From NCBI GenBank assembly GCA_013398295.1, contig VZSF01009127.1:372001-436000 (forward strand): DNA of 64,000 bases, given 5' to 3'. Both the position numbers and the translations under genes were made by a program. Positions 12,407-26,000 of this stretch are shown in pieces (positions within the stretch are counted from its first letter, which is position 1; each line of letters opens with the position of its first letter). This DNA is from Chionis minor (lineage: Eukaryota; Chordata; Aves; Charadriiformes; Chionididae). The notes under the pieces were generated by a model that worked only from the letters and a program-made list of their open reading frames with translations, was not told the origin of the DNA and made no database searches.

Positions 12407-15400
12407 GTCTGCAGGGAGGGTGCCATGCTGAGGCTACAGAGGTGATGTGCAGTCTTGGCTATCTTCTCTTCCATGTCCTTCATGCCTGGTTGAGTTGACA
12501 GTGGTGGGTTGGGTTCTTACTTCCACTGAGATCCTTTAAATAACTGTGACATCATGAAGAGAGAGGCCTTGGCTGGGTGTCATGGGACTTGACACCTATG
12601 TATGGGTCCTTCTGGTGCTTATAGGCCTGTGGACAAGGAGAACCTGGCACACCACTATTGCCTTTGGAGCGGTGTACTGTAGGGTCCGTAAGGCGATTGC
12701 AATGTTATCTGTTGTTTTAAGCTTTACGTTATTTTTCCTCAATATAGGGGTTTCTTTATGAATTTTAGAAGCTGGGCTTCTTTTTTCTGGACTGTACCAG
12801 GGAATGTTCGAAGTTAATCTCCCTATGCAAGATACATTTTGTTTTTGTATTTCAAAGAATATGTTTTTCTCTCTTTATCACTCTAACCAAGCGGGGAAGA
12901 ATTTGATGTGGTGTGACTTGATTGATTTTCCTCTCTGGTAAATAGTTTAATATAAAGTTGTTCAGCTGTTTAGAGTTAAACCTGAAACCTCACTGATAAA
13001 AATGCTTCCATATGTGCTGAAGTTTTCACGTGGGTAGCTGGCTGAGGTTCTTCAGTTGCTGATCAGTATAGGTCTCTTGAATCATCAGGGGCCTTGTGCA
13101 AGAGATCCAGGGTATCTAAAGCTCAAGACCTAAAAAAGAATACTTATAAAGAAGTGCAGCATTCTCTAAGAGTGTATAATCTCATTGTATGATTGGCTGT
13201 ATTACATACTTGTTTATAAAATTGCCCTTCTGTTGTAAATATGTTATGGGTTGCTTAAAACGTATTTGGGCATAAAAGAGAAGGGGAAAGAAAAACAAAG
13301 ATCTCAATGCTGTTTGCTTTTTGCAAAATTATATGTTTAGTCATCAGTCCCATCTTAATTGTCTTGTACTTGCAGCCACTTAGTAAAAGATAACTTGTGA
13401 GGAAGGCAGCGGGACTCTGGTCCAACTGAAGTCGGTGTTGCATTTTCTCTTCACCTCATTCCACTCGTTATTGGTGTTTGTAGTGTTGGTGCAAAAGATA
13501 GATCAGTGTATATCCAAAGCAAACTGTGGCCTTGATCCTTTAGTCCTTGGTCACACACTGCGCTCCTGAAGATTACATAGTTCAAGTCTCTTCAAGGGTT
13601 GACTGGGAGGGAAAATATAGGTATGTTTGCTTTTGGAGAAACCTCTAGTAAACAGCATGTGGAGTGTTCTTTTTGACCAGGATAGTCTCCTTTTTCTGCA
13701 GATGTAGTCAATACAGCAAAATCTGTCTTGGTTTTGCTTTTCCTGTGCCAGTAAAGATACTTCTCCCATTTAGGGGGGAAGAAGAGTCAGATCTGATGTT
13801 TGATCTGAGGGAAGATGCTTGAGCACAAGGGAAGCTAAGATCAACATTAGCCCAAGGTGAGGAGATCTAGACTGTCACAGATGAGGGATGTGGGTCACAG
13901 AGATCGGCATGGATCTGCTTCATTATGGCTAAAAATACCGTGTCCCAGAATAACATGCACTGGTTGGGTGCCATGTCTAGACAATGACTTCAGTCACCTG
14001 TAGGAACTTTTAGCAGAAAGGGGCACATCCAATTAGTCACCTTTCAAATCCTGCCCTCCCATGCTGTGTGAGCAGCATGAGATACCTCAGAACACTCCTG
14101 AGGATCTCAAAAACAAACAAAACCCAAAACACAAAAAAAAACCAAACCAAAAAAACTGCACTAGTTTAAACTAGAAACCTGAGACTATCTTTGAAGAGCC
14201 TGCTGTGCCTGTTAAAACGGTTGGATCTCTGATAGCGCTCAGATAGCAGTCTGGGGTGTGCTATCAGAAGACCTTAGCACACTTTCGGACCTGCTTTCCG
14301 TTTTGGGGTGTGGATTGGTTTTTTGAATGTATTTTTCTTACTCAGTTGAGAGGACAGTGTCTGGCCCCACAGTTCTTGACTATGTCGGGTAGGACTGTGA
14401 TCATAGTTTGGAAGTGTAAAGATGCTTTGTGGTGACGTACGCTCGCCATTCTGTCATAAGGCATACCCACATAAACTAGTCAAACCTACAGCCCGCGCCC
14501 TCTGCAGGAGTTTATCACTTTATATTGCTCTAGAGCTGTTAAAGCCCATAATTCTTGTTTGTAGGAAAGCCCCAAACTCTATCACCAAATCAATGGGATG
14601 TTGGGATCCGAGTGCCTACGGCAAAGTCTGTTTGAGGGGCCCCGTTTGGATGTCCTGTGTTTAACCCAGGTCATCGTGCCAAGCGTTTCCTGCTGGTTGG
14701 CTCCGAGATGCTCATTCAATAAGAGACATTCAGCCTCAGGCTGCTTAGGAGGTCTGCATCCAGCATGTGTGGAGTTCATGCTGATACCCTGTGTGAGTAA
14801 AGTGCTTTCTGGTTTGGATATTGTTATATTCACAGGGATGAGATTTATTCTGGGACTGTGAAGTTAAACTTTGCAGCCCATAAGCAGAATAAGTAACCCA
14901 AGAAAGGAAAAAGGTCCTATGTGCTTGTAGATGTGCTTCCCCCTCGCCCTGCGTCTGACTGGTGTTCAGGAAATGCACTCCATGCTCCTGCCTGACATAA
15001 TGATGGTCTTAGCACTCTGTGGTGTGGCTTTGACAAACACCTAAATAACTTCTGACCTTTGGTTTGTAAATCACTTCGTTGCATCTTGCAACTGGTCTCC
15101 CGGCTTGCTTTCACTTCGGCATAAGCAGGTTATTAGTGAGCACACTTTGGGAAATATTTTCAGCCCCGAAGAGCCTGGCTTTGTTTATTAAAATTTCTCC
15201 TGCAAAGATGACATTTTCCAAGCTCTAGTGTCATGTCTGGACAGAGCAGACTACACTCTTATTAGAAGTGATGTAAATCCCAGTCACCCTCACAAACATA
15301 TGGGAACTATTGAAATCCCTTCTGCCTACAAATCATTAATTGGCAACAATGTTCTGAATTCATCATCTTGTCAGCAGGGTTCCTGTTTGAAGAAGGCACT

Positions 15401-18178
15401 GACAGTAACAGCTGAGCAATTTCTCTCACTGGGGACGCTGAGGTTGTAAATATGACATAGTCTAATCTCCTTATATAATGTGCTCGCTCTCTCAATTAAT
15501 ATAGGCAGCTAGGTAGTAGTTACTGTAAAGAACTCAAACTACCTGGATTTTTACACCTCCTTTGGCAGCACGGCCCATTTATCAGCAACTGCTATGGGAC
15601 AGCTAGAGGTAAATTGTGACTGTTTTGGGACGTGTTTATAAAGGACCAGTGTTAAGATTCATTATTCACCAGAATAAATTGCTGTACTAGTTAATAGGAG
15701 AAATGAAAGCAGTTGCTCTGTGAATTTCCACGCTGCTTTCCAGAGCAGTGATTTGGTGCCGCTAAAGGACCGCTGGTTATTGGCTTTGCCTCGGTTCAGC
15801 TGGTGCTGTCTGAATGGGTCCTTGAGGAAATGTTGCAGAGTGTTTTCAGTAGCTGGAAAATACCCAGTTTCAAGTCTGTTTGGCCAATTTCGAGTCTCCT
15901 AGTGGTGGTCTCCTCCTTAGCAGGCAGTACTCAACCAAAGTTGAGGGCCAGATCCTAAAATGCTCTAAAATTTGAGCTAGCACCACTGAAGTCTCTCTGT
16001 CTTTACCCATTTAGGGGTTTGGCTAAACAATTTCTCATCTGCCCCAGTCTGTGCTTTCCTTTTTCCTGCACTGACAGAGGTGAGTTTTATTGTAACTTCA
16101 ATTTTAGTGGCTTACTGTATGAAGCAGGGCTCACCATTGGGGTTTCTGCAGAAAATGAATAAAGTCACTGTGAAAAGGGCACCTTCTGGCACTTCTCTTT
16201 GTATTCATCCTCACCTTCAGCCCCATATGTTCTCAGTGAGAAGCAAGAAGTGCTTAATTTTATGCTTTCAAAGGCTCTGGAGCCCACGCTACTGGAAGGG
16301 GGGGATATTGACATGTTAAGCTCGTGAGACCCAAATGCACTTGCAGTGGTGAGATCCTGCTAGTGACCAGGGGGTTGCAGAGTGGCAACTGCGGATGTAA
16401 AGGATTTGCAAAGCCTGTTATTTTTTCAGCTGCTTTTAGAGCTGAATCACAAATTAATTAAATATTTGGGTTTAAAAATAAAAAAAAGGAAAAGAAAGAA
16501 AAGCAACACTGAATGAGAGCCAAGCTGAAAAGGCAAGTAATGAGTTCAGGAGGTCGTGAGGCTCTGCTTTCCAAGAACCAGTGCATGCTGCTACTTGAAG
16601 AGACATCAAAAGGAGTACAGCTGGTTTTAGCCAGCTACAAGGTATGGACAAGATTACAGATGTTAGAGGTGGACAAAATAATGGAAGAAAACTCAGTGAA
16701 ATCTTTCTTCACGCTTGCTCCTTTCTGAGGAAGAACTTTCAAACTGAGGGCTGGAGGAAGGGTAGGCTGGGGTATGGCTTTTTGGTTTTAGAAAGGAATT
16801 GCTGCCAGAGGAAATACATGGGTTTGGTTTTTTTTTTGGTAAAACAATTCTAGAATGTTCAAGTCCTTCTGCTGTCTTAAATACTGATGTTTATTTGATT
16901 ATTCTTCCCTTAATCAACTTTGCTGAACATACCTCAGTGCCGTTACAGAACAGTGTTTCTTTTTGCTGATTGTTCATTACTTGTGTTGCAATTCAGCTGG
17001 GCTCTTGCCAAGGAAAATGAGAATTTCTTACAGAAAACAAAGGCTGCAGAAAAACCTCATGTTTGCAGGTCTTTTATTCTGGGTATAATTAAAACAAATT
17101 GACATAGGTAGCTAGTTTATGTAGATCAGAAGTTTACCTGCTGAATCAATTCTCAGGTGATTTTGTTGTTGGCTGATTGGGGGTGAGGCAGAGTTACTCA
17201 TCTTCCTCCAAGAGTGGTGCAATCGGCACAGATGTTTGAAGGCACTTTCCCAGAGCGGTGATTGCCCCCCCTGTTGATCAGCTATTTGAAGGCTATTTGG
17301 AGGCAATGGGTTTTTTTTGCAGCTGTGCAGGAGAGAGCAGGCAGGCAGAGGTAGTGACCCTCTGCTGGTGGGTAGCAGAAGGCACCGACTGTGGAGGTTT
17401 GGGAGGCAGCAGGGCTTGCAAAGGTGGTGATGGCAGAGCTGTGCTTGATGACTGTCACGTTTCTGTGTTTGCACAGCAGCTAGCCCAGAGACCTCACTTG
17501 TGAATGAAACACATAGCTGGTACCACAATATAAAAGCTCCTGTGTTTTTAACAAATTCACTGTGTGTGGTTTCCTCAGGTGATGCAGTGCTGCAGCTCAG
17601 CTGCTGCCTTCCCTGTCCCCTTACTTCTAGGAAATGGGAACATGTGGCTGCACAGGTAACCTTATTTTGGAGCTTGGGCTTTTGCTCTGAAGTGGCCAGT
17701 GTTTCTGTTATTGCATCTGATGAAGGTACAAGAGGGGGGGCAGCTTTTCTTCAACCCCCTCCACAGCTTGCTTGTGTGCCTCTCCAACTCCGGTTGGCTG
17801 AATTCTTGCTCTGAACTCCTTGTTACGGATGCTAGAAAGACGGTGTACTGCTAAATCGTTCCTGTCTTGTGGGAGAGCTCCCAGCTGGCACTCAGGTGAA
17901 TAAGGCAAGCATGCTTTTACCCTTGTGGTGGAGTGGAAAGCAAGCAAAGTCCAGGGATAAAAAATAAAAAATCTTAATTGTTCTACTGGGAGGTGATTAC
18001 ATGGCAAGAAAAACATTGATGGAGATGTTCAGTATATAGAGGATACTGAATTTGGAAATACAGTTGGCTCTCCAGGGAGTTCTTTGCCCATCATTCATAC
18101 TTCTTGTGCGTTTTTCTGATTAAAACCAAATTGGCTGGGAGTATAGCATGGTAGGTGTTTATATAATTATGAGCTGAA

Positions 18179-18204
18179 GTGCCTAGTTAATTTTAATTAG
18201 GCAC
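18179..18204. repeat. Near-perfect 12-bp AT-rich hairpin
   Basis: GTGCCTAGTTAA and TTAATTAGGCAC are reverse complements except for one position, which forms a G-T pair in RNA, separated by TT. It is isolated and small, with no sign of terminal repeats of a transposon around it. Confidence 0.6.
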
Positions 18205-20033
18205 AAAACCAACTAGTGTCAGAATAGCTGATTTTTTTTGGCCACACAGTGCGTATTATCTTTTCAAATGTAAAGAAAATCACTTGAATGCTACATTTCA
18301 GCAAAAGGTAGTTGTCACTGGAGGGGGAATGGGTTTTATTCTGTAGAGCGTGCCTGTGTGTTTATATTTAGGTGTTTTGTTCTGTATCTGAAATAATTAA
18401 CGAGAGCAGGGAAATGTTTTCCACAGAGCAAAACTGTTGCAACAGGAATGATTAAATATTACTATCTTCTTTGTTTTATTTTGCATGTGTATTTGCCTTC
18501 ATTATAGTAGGTACGGTATCTGTGTATCCACAATATATTGTGCTTTGCTAATGAGTTCTAACCTTCTATGCTACCTTGTATGCTCATAACCCCAGTGACT
18601 CTGAAGATCTTTCCTCATTCTGCAGCGATGCTTTTAGGCCATTACTTTGACCAACTTAACCTTACTGATCTTTGCAGTGTGGCTGCTGTGCAGTTACCTT
18701 CCAGAAGGACAGTTAAGGAGTACTTTATTCCCCCCACAAAGTATAGATTGGCCAGTGCAAATAAAATAGGGTTTGGAAATGGCTTTGAAAGTGTAAACTG
18801 TGAAGGTCATGTTTGCTTCTTAGCCATAAGATATTTTGGGGCAGGTCTTAGGGTATGCTTTTTAGTCTGGTCCAAGATAACTGACTGATATTTACTTGAA
18901 TACTGACTTTGGTTTTAGCATTCTTGAAAATAAGATATCCATTGGCAGCTTAGGGAATTTGTTAAATTATGGGATGGGAGAGGTGTTGCAGGATAAGAGG
19001 AGTGTTAGTAATGGTGTTGTTAGGTTCCGTTAATTGCCACCTTGGACTTCGAATTGCTTGGAAACAGCTTGCTTATTAATTGTGGTTTTTAGAAACAATT
19101 AAAGAACTCTGGAGAAATACTAAGGATAAAGTACGTGAATGCTGGTTGGCAATGCAGTGACTTTAATTGCCTTGATTTAAGATATGGTTGTCCCCAGATG
19201 CCCACTCTGTCCCATTGCTGGAAGCTGCTGCTGGCTCTGCAGAACTGGGTAGTGTGCCCATGAGCTGACGTGACAAATGGAGGGGCTTGTCTTGATGCCC
19301 CAGCCTGAGGTCAAATAAAATGTGGGCACTTACTATACCTGGGTGGTGATCTTTAGCAGAAGGCTGGCTGCAACCTCTCAAACTGCCAAGGGTCTGCCAG
19401 AGCTCATTTGTCACAACCCTCATTCCACCTAATTTATATGGGGTATTAAAATGAAGTTGTACTACTGTGTTTTGTTCATAATTTGGGTTTTCAGTCTTGT
19501 GTTTCTCATTTAGAAACACTTAGCGGTAGTTAATGATGTGTTGACATTTCAATAATAAGCTTTTCTCTCTGCATGCTTTACATCTTGACCATTTTAACTT
19601 GTTTTGGGTTAATAATGAGATTGAAATCCAGGCTCCACAGAAGGAGGCTACCATTGTGCCTTACATGAACAGATTCGCAACTTACTTTTTTATTTCTTTA
19701 GTTGGATAAACTTGTATCCTGTGTAAAGTAAGTGTTCAGCATATTCAGTAAGACCAAAGAGACTGTAACATAGATGTCTGCACAAAGAGGTGAATGTGCT
19801 TTTCATGTAAGCAGAGATACCCATTTATTTTGCTGTAAGTTTGCTCATTTTCTATCAGTGAAAAAGTTAATCTAGTATAAGGTTCAGGTTAAGGTTGTAT
19901 TGTGCATGGTACTGACGTGCTTCCACTTTTTTACTTCCGTCAGAATGGCGTTGAGTTGTTAATACTGGAATAAACTCAAAGAGCAAGGCTGGGTGTTATA
20001 TAAACCCCAAACAATATACGCAAAAGAGATTAA

Positions 20034-20049
20034 GGGGGGGAGGGGGAGG
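20034..20049 (+). repeat. Short G-tract
   Basis: Seven G, A, five G, A, GG lie in sequence on the + strand. This is purine-only low-complexity sequence continuing into AGGAAGAC. It has too few separated runs for a confident quadruplex call. Confidence 0.6.
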
Positions 20050-23000
20050 AAGACAAAAGAGACAATGCCAGGCTTGTGGATATCCCTTATTACTTTCATA
20101 TACCTGTCTTATCTTTATAAATGTATGTCCTTAAAAACCAGCTGAAATTTGAAGAATTGGTATTTAAGATGACAACTTCCTTCTCACTGTAAATGACAGT
20201 CAATCAAGTTAAGGCCAAGGAAATTTTTTTTCCCCCCACCTGAAAATCCACACTGTAAGAGCTGCAGCTCAGCGGCATTACCAGGTCAAGTCCACTGATC
20301 AGGGCATGAAACAAGGCTGTCCCTGCCTGCATGCCTCCCTGTGCTGCCCAAGGTTATGTTCATGGAAGCAGGAAGGGTGGGAGAGGATACGCATCAGCAG
20401 AGCATACTCCTCTGCATCTTCAGGCTGGCATCCTTGCCCACTGTGGTGGTGATGGTGGTGTGCTCAGCTCCCATGGCAGATTTCCCTGGCCAGCGTGGCA
20501 CAGGAGGCAGCACCGACTTGGTGTGTGACCCATTCTTGCGGTTGGACTTGGTGGTGTATCTTGAGTCAAGTCCTCATGGTAGGCTTTGAGTGGATTGTGA
20601 GTAGTTTCGCTGTCACTTCAGATGTGACTGTTTCAGTGTGAGGAAAGAAATAGCTAATACAGACTATTAAAAACACTTCCAGGTCATACAAAGGGCTTTT
20701 CTCTGTTGGATCTTGAAGGTTCTGCTTTATGAAGGAGGTTGGAGTCACTATTCTCCATTTAACAAATGGCAGCCTTGGGCCAGAGGCTGAGTTGTTCGGT
20801 GCCAGCCAGAGGCTAGAGCCTGAGAGAGGGCTCTGGGTCTCAGTCCTGTACTTGATCCTATGTGCCCTTTTTATGGCCTTAGACTAACCTAAAACCCTTG
20901 TAAGTAACAACAAACTTCCCATTCCTCTAGAGCTGGAATTTGAACAGAAGTTGTCTTCGCAAAAGGCTCTCTTTTGTACCTCAATTAGATGCTTTCCTTC
21001 AAAACATCATTGTCCTGGAGGTGCATTTTCTGAGAGGGACTCACGTCAGCTGGAGCCTCTGCCTAGTGTGGAAGCTGTGCTGAGGGGTCCATCTCTGCCT
21101 GAAGGTCCCTTTTGTGGCCAAACCCACAGTGTTATTGAGTACCAGACCCTCTGCCTATAGATAAAGAAGCATCCCCTACCCCAGCAGATTCTCCAGAGCC
21201 TCTGCACGTGTGCCTAGTGTTACTGGAATACAGCAAGCTTGCTTAGGGACCCAGTGTGATCTTTATTGAACTCCAGAGTCACGATTATCAGTCGTCGAGT
21301 GAAATGGCTGCCTCCTTTGTGGTCATAAGGGTCGCTCTGCTATGGTACTAATTCCACAAATAATGCATTAGAGGTCTTATAGCGAGTCAGACAGTCCGTT
21401 ATCCCATTGCAGCGGTGACAGAGGTCACAGCATTGCCTTCGAAAGCTGCCTGGAAAGGAAGCTTTTTAATTACTGCAAAGCCAAAGGAAAGGCTGCTCTC
21501 TGTGAGCGTGGGGAATGTGCTAATTTGGTATTCAGCGGAAGCAGCCTGTGGGTTGCAGCTTCCTAGCTCCAAGCTGTTTTGCAGATAGCCTGCAACCCAG
21601 GCAGTGACAGAGCCAGGACCGTGGACTTCATTACTGTTGCAGCTCTGTGCAGGTTCGAGCAGCACCAGCAATGATGGGATCTTGGGACAGGAGCCAGCGT
21701 TTTATTAGTATAAATGCAAGGCAATTGGGCATGTTAATTACTGGAAGAAAACCACAGCAGGGAGGGAAAGGGTTCAGGATGAGGGGAGGTGCCATGGTTA
21801 ATTACCAATGTCTATGAATGCCAAGTGACCCAGGTGGGATTTCCTGCATTGCAATGGTTGGCTTGCAGCAGATTGAGTATTATTCTCTCTCCAGGAAGAA
21901 ACCCCAAGAGCAAAGTGTCTGCAGAGGGAATTTGAGGTGAAAATGGCTAAAGACTCACAGAGTACTGTGGCAAAACCAGTCATGGGACTCTCCGGTACCA
22001 AGTCAGATGTTGCTCAAGGCTTTTGTGTGCATGTAAGTGTGCTGGTAAGGGGTAAGCATACCCCTTGTGATGGGATTTCACTCTTCCTGTCCTACCTGGT
22101 TTTGGGGCTGCTTTTTGCATGAGCACTTGACATTCTTTCAGTGCCAGAGCAGGTGATCAGCATGAAACTCATCCTAGAAGTGAAATGTATGGAATATATG
22201 GCTATAAACCTCTGCAGAAAAAGGCAGGTGTCTGTCTCGCAAAATAATGTTTTCATCTCTGCCTACACAAAGTCCTCAGTCAGGCTCAGATAAAAGCTTT
22301 TCTCCCCTTCCCATGCACAAGGCTGTCCTGTATTATTTATTTATTTGTAAAGCCTTGCTTTTTTAGAAGAGCTTTTACATTATTTTTCTTTGCTCTCACA
22401 GTTCAAGCATGATTTAGTATGTCAAAACTAGTTTGCTTAGCTGGCCTTGATTGTCTTGCATACTTACACTAAAACAGGGCAGTCATCCTTCCAGGCATGC
22501 TGCTGCCCAGAGAAATGAAGTGTTGTCGCAGCTAGGACCTGCTCTTGTGTTGTGACAGCAGGAGCATCCTCCGACAAAGCCGGCAGCAGGAAATTTAGGC
22601 AGGGCTAATGCTGACAGATATGGCTTGGGTCAGAGCAGTGTGGGCCCACACAGGCAGATGCAGAGACAGGCTTATGCTTGAGAGACTTAATTGATCATTC
22701 ATGTACGAAGGCATTTTGGTCCAGATTGAGAGTCTAGCTAGTACCAGAGAGAAAGAAACCGTCATCTGGTGCCTGCGCTGGTGAGCCTGGCAGCAATAGC
22801 GCTGGGAGCCCTTGCTGCAGGGTAGTGCTCCCAAACTAATACATCTGCATGCAGGTTTCCTGGCAGAAGTGAGTTGCAGTGGGATCTTGTGCTTTCTGTA
22901 GTCGGTGCGGATTTTATCATTGATTTTGGTGGGAGGGAGATGATAATCCTTTATAATATATTCTTAACTAAATGATTTCCTGGCCTAGATCTTTACTGTG

Positions 23001-26000
23001 TTGCGCTGACTGCCTATAGGATAAAAATTTAATTCATAATAATTGATGTAATTTAGATCAGACCTATTTCTCAGCAAATGGTCTGCTCCTGATCTCTTCC
23101 AAACCTCTCAAATATCAGAGAGTTCCTGGCTCTTTGTGGTTTCTTTTTCTCATCTCATGCAGGGGGACACAAGGTAAAGTTCATCCATATATTTCTGCAC
23201 TGTGCTCCATTGAAGAGAGCAGGGAAGAAGTTTTGAGTTACTCCTCAGTTTTATTACTGTTTAAAATGGCATGTCAGCCCTTCAAGCCTGCTTGCAGGCC
23301 TATGTGCATCATAGGAAGCCTTCCCTACGCTGGTGCTGCAGTGCTGTGTGCTCAGCTGACTCTTGCTCTGCACTTGGCATCCTCATCATTGATGTCTTTG
23401 GGCTCTCGCGTCCAGGATGAGTCGGTAACACAATACACAGCAGTCAGGTCAGGCATCTCCTGCTGCTTTTTTGCTAGTGTGCTACGTGGGGTTTTCAGTC
23501 TGTGGTGTGTGGGATGGCTGCCAGCTGGAAATCTGGTGCTTGGGGTCAAATGAAATGTTTGTACGAGTCTGTTATTGACCGAGCTCTGAGCGTGGCTAAT
23601 GGCATTGACAAGAGCTGTGTCATTCTGATGGTGAAGGTGGGGAGTCATGCACTGGCTCTGAAATGTAGCATGTTAAGTGCACTGGTAGGTGGGAGGCAGT
23701 GCCCCCTGCTAGACCCTGCCCTTCCAAAATATTGTAGGGAACTGTTTGATTTGGTGGCCTTCCAGCAATTCCCAAGGTAGAAGGGTGCTTGAGGAGAGAC
23801 AAAAAAATATACTTTTTTCCTGGTTTTTTGTTTTGTTTTGGTTTTGTGGGATTTTTTTCTCTCCCAAGATAAGACTATACTACATATATAATATATAATA
23901 CATAATACTATAAAAGACTACAGACCTTGGTATGTCTGGCGTAATGCTGGCAGTTGGCCAGCGTTATCTGAAAACTCGATCCCATGACTGTGTAAACTTA
24001 CGGTTGAATGTATGCTCCCACAAAAGGAGTTTATCAAGACGGCTGTGCATGGTGCCTCCTGTGTCTTTGGCCGTGCCTGTATGTGCACTGAGTTTGCTGC
24101 ACTTTGCACTGTGCACATGACTAAGAACACACTGCTTCTAATGTGGCGTGTGTGTTTATTCTAATACCATGTGTAGCTTTGGGCTAACAGGAAAATGAGT
24201 GTTTTACAAGAAAAGCAAGACCAGCCCAAACTAGAGTTAGTGTCTTCAGGTGGAGGCGTTTGCTTTTAGGTTGGAAGCATAAAAGCATTAGGGTAAAGTT
24301 CCAGTGTTCATTTTCAGCGAGCTTGTTGTAAGCGTTTTGCCACTCTGATTAGGGAGAAACCGAGGCTGTGCAACAGTCATGCTGCAGTTATGTCCACAGG
24401 ACATCCGAGTTCGCAGAGGCGTTTTGGGATTTAGTTGCAGGCACGTTGTCACTGCCTGCATACTGCTGGCAGATGGGTGAGGGCCCGTGGAAAGCCAAGC
24501 TACACCATTTTTGATTGTGGACTCTGTGTTTTGCATTGTGTACAAGCATGCAAATGGTGTGGGGCTGTCAATACAGAGAAACAAAAATATTCTTTCTGAA
24601 AGTTTATTGAGCAAAGGCTTCTGGTTTAACAGATTCGAATTTTACATGTTCCAAAGACTGATTTCCAAATGCCATTGGGAGAACTTTCAGGCCACATTGA
24701 AATTAGCCTTATTGTTCCGTAATATCTTACTGGAGTACAAGGTTAATTAGTACCATAGGCAATATGCATTATTCATCACAGCAGCCAGGCTTTTCTTCTG
24801 TTGGGCTGTTGTGTGCGGCAAATAGTTTCCCTTCCAGTAACAAATCCTTGATATATTATTTTCATATTTAATCCTGCTGAATCATATTTGTGATATATAA
24901 ATTATGTGGACACTGATGCTGGTGGAAGACGTTTCAGGTGTCACAAGGACTACAATTTTAATGTTTAACTCCTGGCTTTCTTAGGCATAGACCTCCAGGA
25001 CCGTGGGAGATACAAGATGATTTTATTAGTGCCCATCCTCAATCTGACACAGACTGGATAGCACTAGTGACGTCAGTAGTGCTGTGTTTTACATCAGTAG
25101 TGTTTTCAATGATACTTATCAGCAGTATCTCATTGCAAGTGTGAAGTGCTGAATGAAGTCCTGTTGCTGCTATGGCACACTGGCTGCTTGCAAAGACACT
25201 TTCTAGCAGGGCTCCTTCAAGCACAAGGGCAAATATGAGGTGCCCTTGGCTACCTCCCAGTGCCAGGGTCCCTGCCCTGCTCCAGGGTCCCACGCGGGCT
25301 GCAGCTTCGAGCAGGGGAGATGCTGTCTGACTTGGTCTAGCACGCAGTGGCTTTTCACTTGCAAAGCCTGTTTGTGGTGCACAGAGCTTGGCATTTCTCA
25401 GTCAAGAAACCAGCACTACCTTGTCCTCAGCTGGAAATGAGCACTAGAGAAGAGTCACGTAGGAGGAAGAGTTACACAGTGCTGTGATTCATCTGATCCT
25501 TTCCCGAAAGGCAAGGCATTTTCACCCCTGAGGTCCTGCTGCCTTCCTCGTCCACCATTCGGGAGGCTGAGTCACTCCCATATCTTGAGATTATGGTGCT
25601 GCAGGTGCTGATAGCTTCCAGAGCAGCATTTGGGAAACATGGAGAGCTGCAGTGATCCCTCTCTGCCACAGTGTCTACTTAAAGAATAATACTAATCTGA
25701 AAAAATCTTTGCTGCTTTCTAGCTCTGACATTTCACCCTGGCTGCCTTCTGGAGGAGTTTTCCAGCCTTCTGTTAGCTGTGCACACGTGTATTAAGTGTG
25801 TAGATAGGTGTTGGGAGGGAAAACTGAGATAAAAGAGGCTGGGTGACTTGCTGAAGGTCCCACAAACTGATTTTGATGGAGTCAGGAGGCTCAAGTGTCC
25901 TGCTTCTGCCATCCCTACTTCAAGATCATTAGCAATTCTGATCTCTCTTGCTCTCCTGAAAGAGTGTTTAGGCCTGCACTTGCTTTCTAACATAAGATGA

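Noticed and set aside
12177..12483. Minus-strand open frames across EPHA5 exon 3
   Set aside because: They are the antisense shadow of a conserved coding exon.
17112..17528. Minus-strand open frame of 138 codons, histidine- and cysteine-containing
   Set aside because: The His/Cys spacing does not form a zinc-finger repeat, and the opposite strand is equally open over part of it.
21648..21670. GGTTCGAG resembling a tRNA B-box
   Set aside because: No acceptor, D-arm or anticodon arm can be drawn around it, and the upstream A-box is missing.
23134..23553. Plus-strand open frame of 139 codons with hydrophobic stretches
   Set aside because: It overlaps an antisense frame, has no family resemblance, and carries intron-like composition.
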